Assembly: GCA_963781785.1 (NCBI GenBank)
Contig: CAWAHD010000005.1
Location: 2,666,001-2,730,000, forward strand
DNA length: 64,000 nt
DNA from: CAWAHD01 sp963781785
GTDB lineage: Bacteria > Planctomycetota > Planctomycetia > Isosphaerales > Isosphaeraceae
Reading direction: 5' to 3'
The notes beneath the pieces were generated by a model that was given only the letters and a program-made list of their open reading frames with translations, was not told the DNA's origin and ran no database searches. The number at the start of each line of letters is the position of its first letter. The stretch's first letter is position 1. Below, one piece after another: positions 20,611-30,121 of the stretch. The position numbers were made by a program, and so were the translations under genes.

Positions 20611-21596
20611 TGCATCTGTGGCTTGCCATCTCGGGGTTCGTCCGTGGTCACATCCAAGATTCCGTGGTTCAGCCCAGGTGCTTGATTGCCTCTTTATCCC
20701 CCGGGATCGAGAGGACATGGGTCGTGACTCCTGTGGGCGCAGGCGAAGCCGGTGCAGACATTGCAAATGGAAAAGTGCAAATTGCAAAATGAAGAAGGCA
20801 GGTTCGGGGAGCGCAACGGTTGACCGTTCGCCCCAGGGTCTCGGGCACCCGGAGGATCGTCGCCGTTGGCTTTACGACCGAGCGCCGCCGCTGTTCTCCT
20901 CTGTTCGGCGCGGGGTCTCCGACCCCGCCGCCGGCCCGACCGCAGGTCTCCCGTGATACGGCGGCTCCGCTGACCACCGATCACCCACCGAGCTGACGAC
21001 GCGGCCAGTCCGACCCGCTTGGCGGACGACACGCCGGCCGACACACGCGCGACAGTCGGGCCGTGACGCAGTGCATTTCGTCGCGACCGGGCCACCTGCG
21101 TGACGACGACACCGCGCGTTCCGCATGATCGGCACCAGCGAAGCGCGGGGGGATCAGCGATCCCAGCCTGAAGGGCGACGCCGGCCGCCGCATCTTATCG
21201 GACGGATCGGACGGATCGGTCGGATCGGATCGGACAGATCAGACGCTGCGGCCGGATTGCGCCACTTGAGCGTAGGGCTGCATCACTCAGTCCAGAGGGT
21301 CAGTGTACGCCGCCTGCCTGGGGGATGTGGGCGGCCCCGATCCCGAGACAGCGTACCGCCGCTACGTAGAAGGGGTTCGATCCGGTAAACGGTTTCTTGC
21401 GCTCGCCGGTCCGCTGATCTCTGAACTCAGGACCGTTTGCCGGATCTGATCCCTCGGACAAGGGGTGACGAACAACCGTCCGGGTTTGTGCTGCATGGGC
21501 GCTATTCGGGTCCCCTCGATGTCGGAGCGACCGGCACGGGGGCGCCATCGCGGAGGGTCGACAGGTCGCCCAGGATCACCCGTTCCGAACCGTCGA
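20611..21596. other. Non-coding GC-rich region
   Basis: No credible gene. The only structure seen is the short tandem GATCGGACG-type repeat listed separately. It may be the 3' intergenic region of the leftward sigma-HlyD gene. Confidence 0.45.
21197..21244. repeat. Simple tandem repeat of GATCGG(ACG)
   Basis: About six degenerate copies of a 5-10 bp GATCGGACG / GATCGG unit in a row. Confidence 0.7.
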
Positions 21597-24051
21597 TTAT
21601 CGTCCAGGGACCTTCTCCTCCGGACAAAGCGCCCCGGCGCGCCGATGGATGACCTCGATCCACTGGCCGTCGCTGACGCCGGTCTCGATCTCGGTCCGAA
21701 CGGCCCGGCCGTTGTCGTAGATCCAGCAGTAGTCCTTGCGATCGATCGAGGTGACCGCGGCAGTTGGCAGCGACCGGGCGCCGAGGCGCTCGATGATCAC
21801 CTTGCCGTAGGCGTACATCCCGAGCTTGAGCCTGCCGTCAGGATTGGGCAAATCAATCTCGGCGCGGAGCACGCGGCTCTTGACGTTCACGGCCCAGGAA
21901 GTGCGGGTGACACTGGCCTGGAACGGCGCGTCCCGGCGGCCCGGGACCAGGACGCTGGCCCTGGTCCCGACGCGGATGTAGCTGGCATCCCGCTCGGGGA
22001 TGTCGACGATTACCCGGACCACATCAACCCTTGCCACCACGTAAAGCGGCTTGGCGTCGCGGACCGGGACGTTCGAAGCTCGCTTCGTGGCTGTGTTATG
22101 GCCGGTCAACGGCTGGACGGAATCAAAAACGTTGGCATTACGGGCCACGATCAGGCCATCGTAAGGCGCGATGCAGCGCGAAGTAACCGTCACACTCCGC
22201 GATCCACTTCTTCTCGCACTCGGCGACCGCCAGAGCGGCGTTGGCGACCGAGGCTTCGACCTTGGCCTTCGAGAGCGTGGCCCGATAGAGGATCACGTCC
22301 GCTTCGGCCTTCTGAATCGCGGCCCTGGCCGCATCCCGCGCGGCGGCGCCCCTCTTTGACTCATCGATCGGCTTCAGAATGACCTGGGGATCGACCACGT
22401 GCTTCAGCCGTTTCAGCTCCGCGTCCCATCGTTCGACGTCGGCCTCATACCCGGATTGGATCGCCCGGGCCTCTGCCAGGCGCGCTCGGGCCGCCCTCAC
22501 GGTGGCGTCGGCCAGCTCCGCGCTCTTGCCGGCTGGCGATCTGAGATGCCCTGTCCATTCCTCGATGCGCTTCATCTCGCTCCTGGCGACGGCCAGGTCG
22601 GCCTCGGCCATCCGGACGTCCACCTTCGCCTTCGCGAGCGAGGCTTCGCTCGCGAGCACCTCCGCCTCTGCGCTGGCGATCGTCGCCCGAGCCGCCTCAC
22701 GCGCGGCAACGCTTGCTTTCCGCTGATGATCGGACTCGCGCAGGATCTGCGGATCGACGACCCCCCGTTTCACCTCGCGGTCCAGACGCTTGACCTCTGT
22801 GTCCCAGCGATCGACCTCGGCCTGGTACTTGACGAGGATTGCCCGGGCCTCCGCCAGGCGCGCTCGGGCCGCCTTCACGTTGGCGTCGGCGACCTCCGCC
22901 ATCTTCCGGGCCAAATCGAGCCGTTCTTCATCGCGTTTGACAGCCGCCTTCCTGGCCTGAAGCTCGTCGGCCGGCTCGGGCATGTAGAGTGTGGCGAGCA
23001 AATCGCCTTTTTTCACCGTGTCGCCGATGTCCGCGATCGGCTTTTCGATAGTGCCGGCCAGCTTGGGATAGATCGGCGTGGTCTGGTAAGCTTCGATGAA
23101 GCTCGGCTGCCCGACCTCCCGGACGATCTTCCGGACGGGCGGGTGGATAAGCTGTACACTTGGGGCCGACTGGCCGGGTCCCCCCTGGCCTTTTTCGTCA
23201 CCAGCCGCGGCGGATGCCTGCCACGCCGAATAACTACCTCCGAGTCCGAAGCAGATGAAGGCTGCAGCGATTCTGAGTCGGAATAGCAGCATGGAGATCA
23301 GCACTCCCCGCGCCAGGGTGGCGGCCGTGTTGCCCGCCACGAATCCGAAGGCGATGCGGATGGTCGTATGGATCAGCGTCATGGGGACGGACGCCTGGGA
23401 ATGACCGGCCGCACCCGCGACGAGGAGACCAGACGGGGCCGTCACTCCGCGCCGAAGGAGCCGTTGACGCAGCCGCTCCCGTGCTCGGGCCAGCCGACCG
23501 CGGATGGCCACCTCCGAAAGTCCAAGCTGACGCCCCGCCGCGGCATAGGTTAACCCTTGCAGATAGCACAGGACGACGGGGGCACGCAGTCCTTCGGGCA
23601 GGCCCTCGATCTCCTGGTGGACGATCTCGCGATCCGGATCGTCCTCGAACGGGAGATAGCTCTCGGAGGTTCGCTCCGCGACGCGACGATCGAGGGTCCG
23701 CCGTCGGGCGGTGCCTCGCCGGGAGTGTGCGGCCACGCGCCGCGCAGCCCCGAAAAGCCAGCTCGCGATTGAGTCAGCTCGGCGGATCGAGCCGGCCCGG
23801 CTGGCCAGGACGAGGAACACGGCCTGGAAGGCATCGTCAGCGTCGTGGGGATCGCCCAGGACATCCCGGCAGACCTGAAGAACCATCCGGGCGTGCCGGT
23901 TCACCAACTGTTCGAAGGCCGCCTCCGCGGCCTCGCCCCGTCCCGCGACGAACCGGTGCAGCAGCTCCGCGTCGGACAGCGTCCCGACCGCCCCGATGTT
24001 GATCAGCCGGTGCACGTCTCGGTGCGATCGGCCGTTTTGGTCGCCCTTCAT
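21597..24051 (-). CDS. ECF sigma factor fused to HlyD/RND-type adaptor, duplicated coiled coil, one frameshift
   Basis: Begins as an ECF sigma factor: sigma2 at ~25-100 (AFEQLVNRHARMVLQVCRDV, DDAFQAVFLVLA) and sigma4 at ~135-195 (EIEGLPEGLRAPVVLCYLQG, AAAGRQLGLSEVAIRGRLAR). A hydrophobic segment at ~235-280 could be a membrane helix. Then an adaptor region: lipoyl-like half (GTIEKPIADIGDTVKKGDLL), a very long Ala/Arg/Glu coiled coil, second half (RCIAPYDGLIVARN) and beta-barrel to 21597. The coiled coil holds two tandem ~120-residue copies of the same unit (ARARLAEARAI...VVDPQ). A one-base shift near 22190 separates coiled coil and barrel. Similar sigma-adaptor fusions occur in Planctomycetota; their signal is unknown. 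Confidence 0.8.
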
Positions 24052-24297
24052 TCCTTCCTGTCCCCTCGGTTGTTGGTCTCCTCAGAATAGTACCCACTGG
24101 CGTGAGGTCCCTCACGAGGATTCTTCTGGTAAAGTACAGGAGAAGTTCGATTGGAAGGTCGGCGATTGAACTCGAGCAAACCGAACCGACCTTCCCGCTA
24201 CCAAAACGTCGCCTTACTTTCCAGTTTGGACCGAGAAAATGAGCACGGCGCGTTGCTCTTTAAATCCAGAGTGCTCCTCTCTACGGCGAGGTGAACC

Positions 24298-25812
24298 ATG
24301 ACACGAACAAACCGCGTCACTTTTGCGTCCATCGCCCTTTGCGTATTTGGCCTCGCTGGAACAACTCGAGGTGCCGGACAATACCTGACGGTGGATGATC
24401 CCGCATCCACTCTCGCGGGCGAATTACAAATCGCCTTCGTGATGGACGAGGAGAACCTGGCCATCAAGCCTTTTCAGAGGGACGACGACGAACGTTCCGG
24501 AGTCAAAACTGCCGCTCAGAAGCCCGCCGCACCGGCGGCCACGGCAGAGACTACGTCAGCCCGGCCAGCGGAATCCGCCCAGCGCACCTTCGACAAGAAC
24601 AGTCCCTTCTATTTCGATGGCACCATTTCGCGTCAGACGCTGGAAAACTACCTGGATCGTGCAATCACGATGGGCTATTTCCTGGTTCCCGGCCAGCCGG
24701 AGGGCTACCAGTTTCCGTATCGGGATGATGACGTCCGCATGATCCACAACCTCGGCGCCAAATTGATCGGCCGGGCCATCTACCGCTGGGGCCAGGAGTC
24801 CAAACTCGGCGATCCCGCTTTTTTGGAGTATGCCAAAAAAATGGTGGATCGGGTGCATACCGCCGATCCCGAAGTCGTTTTCCAAGGCTGCCTTTTTGAA
24901 CAAGTCACCACGGATATTAATAAACTGAAAATCCCCGCCTGGGTTTTCGCAGACTTTGGCCTGCCCGTTGAGGACCGGACCTTTTCGTGCGCTGCGATCA
25001 TCAAACGGGAAGGCCGGCCTGGCAGGCGTGGCGGCCGCGGCGGAGTGCCGATTATCAACAATCTGGAAACCCGGCTCTGGTTCTATTACCTCGCCGTCTC
25101 CTACATCAACATCGGCTGTGAAGCGTTCCACCTGGGCCAGGTCGGACTCATCGGCGCCGATGACAAGGATCTGAAGGTCTATTCGGAGTTTCTGGCCAAA
25201 GTGCGGACCTATGCAAAACGGCACGCCCGCCGCCATCTGGTGCTCTTGGACGGTCATGTGCCGTCCGGTGGCATGGTCAAGGACGGGGTCAGTCTCCTGG
25301 ATTTCAATTCGTTTCCGATGCGCATCGAGGCGGTTCCGGGTAAGCCGCATGAGGCCATCCTGGAAGTCGGTCACCTGGATGCCCTATTCAAAAGAAGCAA
25401 GGGCTGCATTTCGCCCAGCGGCTGGCGTTGTGAAAGTTTGCCGTACCTGGTTGAGTTTGACAATTTTGGCCGGGGGCCGAATCCCAATGTGGCTGACCCC
25501 AAATCGATGTTCTGCTGGGGCTGGGATGAGATTTCCTGGTTTGCGCTGCAACCGGAGGAATACCGAAACCAATGGCTCCTCTATGCCCACAATTGGATCA
25601 AGCAAACCGACCCGAATGGCCACCTCGAAATGCCGGGAACCCGGATGATATCCTGTCCCAATGAAACCCTGCGCACCTACTTTGCCAACACCAAAAGCCC
25701 AGCCTGCGCGGTCGGCTATTCCCAGGAAGAAACCATAAAAAAAATCTGGAACCAGGGTCTATCTCCCCCGCCAGCCATTGAAGGTGACACGAAATCGAAG
25801 GGCACGCGATGA
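24298..25812 (+). CDS. Secreted protein of unknown function (TIM-barrel/glycosidase-like by impression)
   Basis: 504 residues, intact. Start ATG 24298 with GAGGTGAACC just upstream; residues 1-26 are a signal peptide ending near TRGAGQ, then a low-complexity Ala/Pro/Thr stretch to ~90. The body has conserved-looking aromatic and acidic blocks (FYFDGTISRQTLENYLDRA, MIHNLGAKLIGRAIYRWG, LRFWFYYLAVSYINIGCEAFHLGQ-like region at ~260-285, CWGWDEISWF). I recall similar hypothetical proteins in Bacteroidota and Verrucomicrobiota but no assigned family. The gene appears less GC-rich than its neighbours, which could mean transfer. An envelope carbohydrate-related role is only a guess. Confidence 0.6.
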   Translation: MTRTNRVTFASIALCVFGLAGTTRGAGQYLTVDDPASTLAGELQIAFVMDEENLAIKPFQRDDDERSGVKTAAQKPAAPAATAETTSARPAESAQRTFDKNSPFYFDGTISRQTLENYLDRAITMGYFLVPGQPEGYQFPYRDDDVRMIHNLGAKLIGRAIYRWGQESKLGDPAFLEYAKKMVDRVHTADPEVVFQGCLFEQVTTDINKLKIPAWVFADFGLPVEDRTFSCAAIIKREGRPGRRGGRGGVPIINNLETRLWFYYLAVSYINIGCEAFHLGQVGLIGADDKDLKVYSEFLAKVRTYAKRHARRHLVLLDGHVPSGGMVKDGVSLLDFNSFPMRIEAVPGKPHEAILEVGHLDALFKRSKGCISPSGWRCESLPYLVEFDNFGRGPNPNVADPKSMFCWGWDEISWFALQPEEYRNQWLLYAHNWIKQTDPNGHLEMPGTRMISCPNETLRTYFANTKSPACAVGYSQEETIKKIWNQGLSPPPAIEGDTKSKGTR

Positions 25813-26099
25813 ATGAAATCATGATGAACTCAACGGACGCGCAATGGAAATCGAAATCGACAGACACGCCATGGTGAGCACCGAGAAAGGTCGACCGACT
25901 GAACGATGCCAGCCCGATGCGCCGGCAGCGCGTCGCCACAGTCACAATCGGCCGACCTGGGCACGCGCGATCGTGCGAAGGACGTCGGGCGAAGTCGATG
26001 GGCCGATCGCACGCGCGCGGCGACGGCCGTCGATCGGCGGCCGCGACGCGGCGTCGGCTCGAAGGGTGGGGAAGCGAATCGGGATCACTCCGCTTGCAC

Positions 26100-26786
26100 T
26101 AGCGCGCCGGGCATCCGCCCAGATCGGCCAAATCGTGTACGCCCAAACGTGCGGCGATCTCAATCGTCGCCTTTCGCTCCGCGAAAGTAATTGTCGCCTT
26201 TCGCTCCGCGAAAGTATGTTGTCTCAATCGCTGATTTGGCCTCTCGGATCGAAGCATCCCCCGGGCGTCGGGGACGCCGTTTGTCGCCTTTCGCTCCGCG
26301 AAAGTGTGTCGTCTCAATAATCGATGCGCGACTATATTCTGACCTCTGCGATTGTCGATTCACGATTCGTCTCTCCGCTGGGAGGATTTGCCGAGCATCG
26401 GCGTGTTCTTGGTAAAGCAAACGCACAACTTTCGCGGAGCGAAAGGCGACTTTGTTTTGACCACGGCGTTGTTACTCGTGTCTATCTGCGTTCGCGGCGA
26501 CCGCTGGAACAAATGCACAACTTTCGCGGAGCGAAAGGCGACTTCGTTCTCACTACGGCGCTGTTACTCGTATTGATCTGCCTTACCAGCCTGCTCTGCG
26601 GACAAGACTCTCCGTACCCGCAGGTCGAGCATTCCCGGTCTTGCCGACCCTTGTGCCTGACTGGCCCTTCGCCTTATGGCTTTCGGATGTTTTCCTCTCT
26701 CGTCTCTCCACTCGATTTTTCCGTGTAGATCAGTGCCTTCCGTGGTTAAAACGTTTTGATGGTCTTTGATCTGAGTTCATCAGTTT
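26100..26786. repeat. Palindrome-rich repeat module, copy B (most complete)
   Basis: Forward palindromes CTTTCGC-TCC-GCGAAAG at 26171-26187, 26198-26214 (27 bp apart) and 26288-26304; reverse-orientation palindromes at 26429-26445 and 26521-26537. Last forward to first reverse: 141 bp; reverse to reverse: 92 bp. Starts with a CATCCGCCCAGAT...CAAACGTGCGGCGATCTC block shared with copy C and ends with the CCTTCCGTGG block shared with copy A. The flanking 25813-26099 and 26787-27041 hold no credible gene. Confidence 0.9.
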
Positions 26787-27041
26787 GCCGCCTGTTGCAT
26801 CTGGGAACGGCTCTTGACATCATGAGGACTGGAGCAGGTGCTCGTGACCCTGGTATGGTTTTGCCCACCGCTAAACGCCGATCCGATGACCGGCCGGCCG
26901 CCGCGGACTCGAGCGACCCCGGACGTCGGGATCGGCGAGATCGCGGCGCGGGCCGTGCCCGTGCTTTGCTTACCCTAGGGCAGGCCCCAGCGGCGAATGG
27001 GAAAGCCCGTCTCGCGCGACCACAACCCCTGAGGTGACCCG

Positions 27042-27416
27042 ATGACGATAGAGCGACGCAATCGCACCCGCCGGCTTCAGCTCGAGCCGCTCGAGGCCCG
27101 GGACGTGCCTTCGGTCGTGAGCCCCCATGCCGGGCTGCTCCGGCCGATGGCTCGGGCAGAGGTCCACAAGGCGGCCCACCACGACGTGCGGGCGGCCCGA
27201 GTCCACGCACCCGCGGCCGTAGCCGCCTCGAGCACCGCGAGCGCGGGCGCCGCGTCGTCGAGCACCCCACCTGCCGGAAGCTCGTCCGAGCCGACCTTGA
27301 CCGTCGTCCTCGGCCCGGTGCTCCCCTTCGTGGTGACCAAGGCACAGGTCCTGATCATCAGCCCGCCCATGACGGTCCCGGCCCCGGTCCCGATCGGTTC
27401 CATCTCGAGCACCTGA
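27042..27416 (+). CDS. Small Ala/Pro/Ser-rich exported-type protein with LEPLEAR motif
   Basis: 124 residues. The N-terminus MTIERRNRTRRLQLEPLEARDVPS carries the planctomycete LEPLExR motif right after an arginine-rich stretch, normally found on large exported proteins. What follows is a low-complexity Ala/Ser/Pro region with a hydrophobic C-terminal third (VVLGPVLPFVVTKAQVLII). GAGGTGA lies ~10 bases upstream of ATG 27042. Much shorter than usual carriers of the motif; either a small secreted protein or the 5' end of a larger gene lost to the IS66 insertion. Confidence 0.5.
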   Translation: MTIERRNRTRRLQLEPLEARDVPSVVSPHAGLLRPMARAEVHKAAHHDVRAARVHAPAAVAASSTASAGAASSSTPPAGSSSEPTLTVVLGPVLPFVVTKAQVLIISPPMTVPAPVPIGSISST

Positions 27417-27821
27417 CGGCCGGGTTGCCCGTCCTCGGGACGGATCGGGCCGGTCGGCGGGCGGACCCCCTCCGACAAAGTCGCGGGCCGGTTTGCTGTA
27501 GCGATCGGTCGAGCCCGATTGGCTCGGGCCGCCGCTGGCGTATGAGCGTCAGTCCTCGATTCCGGCTCGATGTCCCTCGGCAGGTTCCATCCACCAGACT
27601 CTCGCTGCTTGTACACTATCATCCGGCGCCTCGACCAGATACAGTGAAAAAGGCTCCCAAACCCCGCTTCACGGTGTCCGTCCGGTGAACTGCATCTACA
27701 ATCCGCCGGCGAGGTTCGTCAACATGGGGCGGTGTCCGTTAACCACCGGAGTCCCATCATGGATCGCCCCGCGCGCCAACGCCACTGGGCGGCGGTTATC
27801 GCCGACTTCCGCCGCTCCGGC

Positions 27822-28191
27822 CCAACGCGGCATAGCCGCAACCAAAAAGGTGGGCTCTTCCGACTGTCGTGTGGGCAGCAATCCACTGGTGGCTCAGATT
27901 GGAATATAGTGACGTCCGCTGTACTCCGAAAGGCGCAGCTTTTCCCTGAGGTTCCCCGGCTGATGGCCGCGGGGGGCGGGACCAGAGGCCCCAGTTCCCG
28001 CCCCCCGAACCCCCCACCCCCTTCCCTCTTCACTGTTCCGGCTCAAAATTACCGCGTTCTCCCCTTGCATACGAGTCCGGTGCTGAGTTTTATCCGCACC
28101 AGAGCCGGAAATGCCAATTCCGTTAATGCAAAAATGGCATTCATCCCACAAACTGGTTGGTACCTACTTCAACCACCCGGGGGAGAATGCC
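27822..28191 (+). promoter_or_regulatory. Conserved structured leader of the 1971-bp element
   Basis: Nearly identical in both copies. Contains a run of C blocks at about 27990-28025 (G-quadruplex-capable on the minus strand), and a hairpin with arms ATGCCA / TGGCAT around 28109-28141, followed by GGGGGAGA before the ORF start. Function not known; promoter, transposase binding site or translation control are all possible. Confidence 0.5.
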
Positions 28192-29733
28192 ATGAACACA
28201 GTATGGCCCTTTCTGGTCAAGTTTGCCAGCCTCATCGTCTGCACCCTCCATTGCTTCGACCGGGTCATCTTCAAAGGCCATCTGGCCTTGGCTTCTCCCC
28301 ACGAACTCGAACGTTTTGTCGATTTCGTTCTCAAGGTTCGCCGCACCGACTTCATCAAATGCATGGCGCCCCAGTACTCTGAGCGTTTGGTTCAACATGC
28401 CCAGGCCTGGGCGCGGAAGGCTGGTCGCACCTACGTGTATCGCACCGGCGACTTCCGCAAAGACCAATGGGCTCTCAACCTCGTCCGCGACCAAGGCATC
28501 CTCGAGGGACTCGTCGGCATCCTTTGCACCCAAGAAACCTGCCCTTCCTTCGCCCTCGTGCCCGGCCGCGACCGGCCTCAGTTCGTCAGCCGGCCCCGGC
28601 AGCAGCGACTCCTCTATTACTACTTCCTCGATCCGCAGTTCGGCCTGATCCACGTCCGCCTGCAGACCTGGTTGCCGTTCACTGTCCAGGTCTATGTCAA
28701 CGGCCACGAATGGCTGGCCCAGCAAATGGTGCAGAAAAGACTGGGCTTCGTTCAGCAGCACAACGCGTTTACACAACTCGACGATCCGGTCCAGGTCCAG
28801 CGCCTGGCCGACCGCTTTGCTCAGCTCAACTGGGCCAAAACCCTCAATCGTTGGGCACGGCAGGTCAATCCGTTGCTTCACGAACTGCTTCGGGGCTACT
28901 CCATACATTGGGTCGTTGATCAAGCCGAGTTCGCCACCGACTTGCTGTTTACAAGTCGCGCGGCCTTGGCCGGTTTGTACCGTGCGCTCCTGGATTATGC
29001 GGTGTGCACATTTTCCCCCAAAGACATTCTCGGCTTCCTCGGCCGCAAGTGGGATCGCCGCTTCGATGGTGAAGTGCACACCCACTACGAAGAGGACCGC
29101 TGGTTCGGAGCCCGCATCAAGCACCGCATGAAGACCAACTGGCTGAAGATGTACGACAAGTTCGGCCTGATCCTGCGAGTGGAAACGGTTATCAACGCCC
29201 CCAAGGAATTCTGGGTCTATCGCACGCGACAGCACCACGACGGCAAGTCATCGGCTGGCTATTTTCCCATGAACAAGAGCGTGGCCTCCTTGGTCCACTA
29301 TCGAGAACAGGCGTTGGCCTGTAACCGCCGCTACCTGGATGCCTTGGCGGTGGTTAACGACCCGGCACCGGCCTACCAAGAGCTACGGCAACTCACCGAA
29401 CCCAAAGTAGTCGACACCCGTAGCTATGCCGGTTTCAATCCGGCTCGGTCCGAAGACCTGCGGCTGTTTCTCGCGGTGCTGGAGGGCAACCACATTGCGC
29501 GTGGCTTTCGCAACGGCGACATTCGGGAACCGCTGTTCGGCAGCCCGCGGCAACTGCGCCAGCAACGCCGTGCCAGCGCCGCGGTGGGGCGATTGCTCAA
29601 AAGGCTCCACGTACGCCACCTGATCGCGAAGATACCGCGCACTCGGCGTTGGCGCGTTACCGAACGCGGCCGCCGGTTGCTGGGTCTCGCGGTCCAGCTC
29701 TACCAAAGCGCTTGGCCAAAAATCGCTGCGTAG
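28192..29733 (+). CDS. Protein of the 1971-bp element; no recognised family
   Basis: 513 residues from ATG 28192, chosen because GGGGGAGA precedes it; an in-frame ATG at 28111 lacks a site. Begins MNTVWPFLVKFASLIVCTLHCFDRVIFKGHL. Aromatic- and basic-rich throughout (GRTYVYRTGDFRK, LLYYYFLDPQFGLIHVRLQTW, TPK-like FSPKDILGFLGRKWDRRFDGE, ARIKHRMKTNWLKMYDKFG, RVETVINAPKEF). The last ~90 residues look like a winged helix (AVGRLLKRLHVRHLIAKIP, WRVTERGRRLL). I recall similar multi-copy hypothetical proteins in environmental genomes but no named family, and I see no DDE, tyrosine-recombinase, HUH or reverse-transcriptase motif. As the only gene of a moving element it is probably its transposase or replication initiator. 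Confidence 0.75.
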   Translation: MNTVWPFLVKFASLIVCTLHCFDRVIFKGHLALASPHELERFVDFVLKVRRTDFIKCMAPQYSERLVQHAQAWARKAGRTYVYRTGDFRKDQWALNLVRDQGILEGLVGILCTQETCPSFALVPGRDRPQFVSRPRQQRLLYYYFLDPQFGLIHVRLQTWLPFTVQVYVNGHEWLAQQMVQKRLGFVQQHNAFTQLDDPVQVQRLADRFAQLNWAKTLNRWARQVNPLLHELLRGYSIHWVVDQAEFATDLLFTSRAALAGLYRALLDYAVCTFSPKDILGFLGRKWDRRFDGEVHTHYEEDRWFGARIKHRMKTNWLKMYDKFGLILRVETVINAPKEFWVYRTRQHHDGKSSAGYFPMNKSVASLVHYREQALACNRRYLDALAVVNDPAPAYQELRQLTEPKVVDTRSYAGFNPARSEDLRLFLAVLEGNHIARGFRNGDIREPLFGSPRQLRQQRRASAAVGRLLKRLHVRHLIAKIPRTRRWRVTERGRRLLGLAVQLYQSAWPKIAA

Positions 29734-30121
29734 CCGAGAGTTACTGATCAAAAACTTCTCCGCATCTTGCGTAGAAGTTCAGGGGAAAGAATCTAACCCA
29801 GGCCGAGTTCTGCCGCCAACGCCATGTCTCCATCCGCGCGTTCCGTAGCCGTCTTTATAGTCCGCGCCACCGATTCCCCCCTCCCGGCACCCCTGGAACT
29901 CCCAATTCTCTTCCCTGCTCGACGACCGCTCGGTGCTCGACCCAGAGCTTTCTCCCGGTCCACATCCGCCCCCACATGTCAGTTCCGATTGCCGACCATG
30001 ACTTCTCCAAGCGTCCTACCGAGCTCGAACTCGTCGTTGACGACGAGCACCTCATTCGGATTCCCACCGGCTTCGATCCGGCTACACTCGGCCGATTGCT
30101 CGATCTCCTGGAGAGCCGGTC

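Larger units (their letters stand above)
27822..29792 (+). mobile_element. Unrecognised 1971-bp mobile element, copy 1
   Basis: Identified because it splits IS66 tnpA cleanly and because a near-identical copy occurs inverted at 38511-43164. Left end CCAACGCGG, right end AAAGAAT; the ends are not inverted repeats of each other. Subterminal hairpins sit at 27827-27839 (GCGGC-ATA-GCCGC) and 29753-29779 (AACTTCT...AGAAGTT, 13-base loop). Target duplication is 0-1 base. On the opposite strand the insertion follows GTTAG. It holds a ~370-base leader and one ORF. Confidence 0.88.

Noticed and set aside
20640..21440. Several 60-130 residue ORFs on both strands
   Set aside because: Overlapping low-complexity frames in GC-rich non-coding DNA; no motif or start signal supports any of them.
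28141..29238. Minus-strand ORF of 365 residues within the 1971-bp element, repeated at 39065
   Set aside because: It mirrors the conserved plus-strand ORF of the element; composition is that of an antisense shadow.
27822..29792. 1971-bp element as a group II intron or retron
   Set aside because: No reverse-transcriptase motif (no YxDD) and no intron domain V-like end seen; the target is an IS gene with no duplication.
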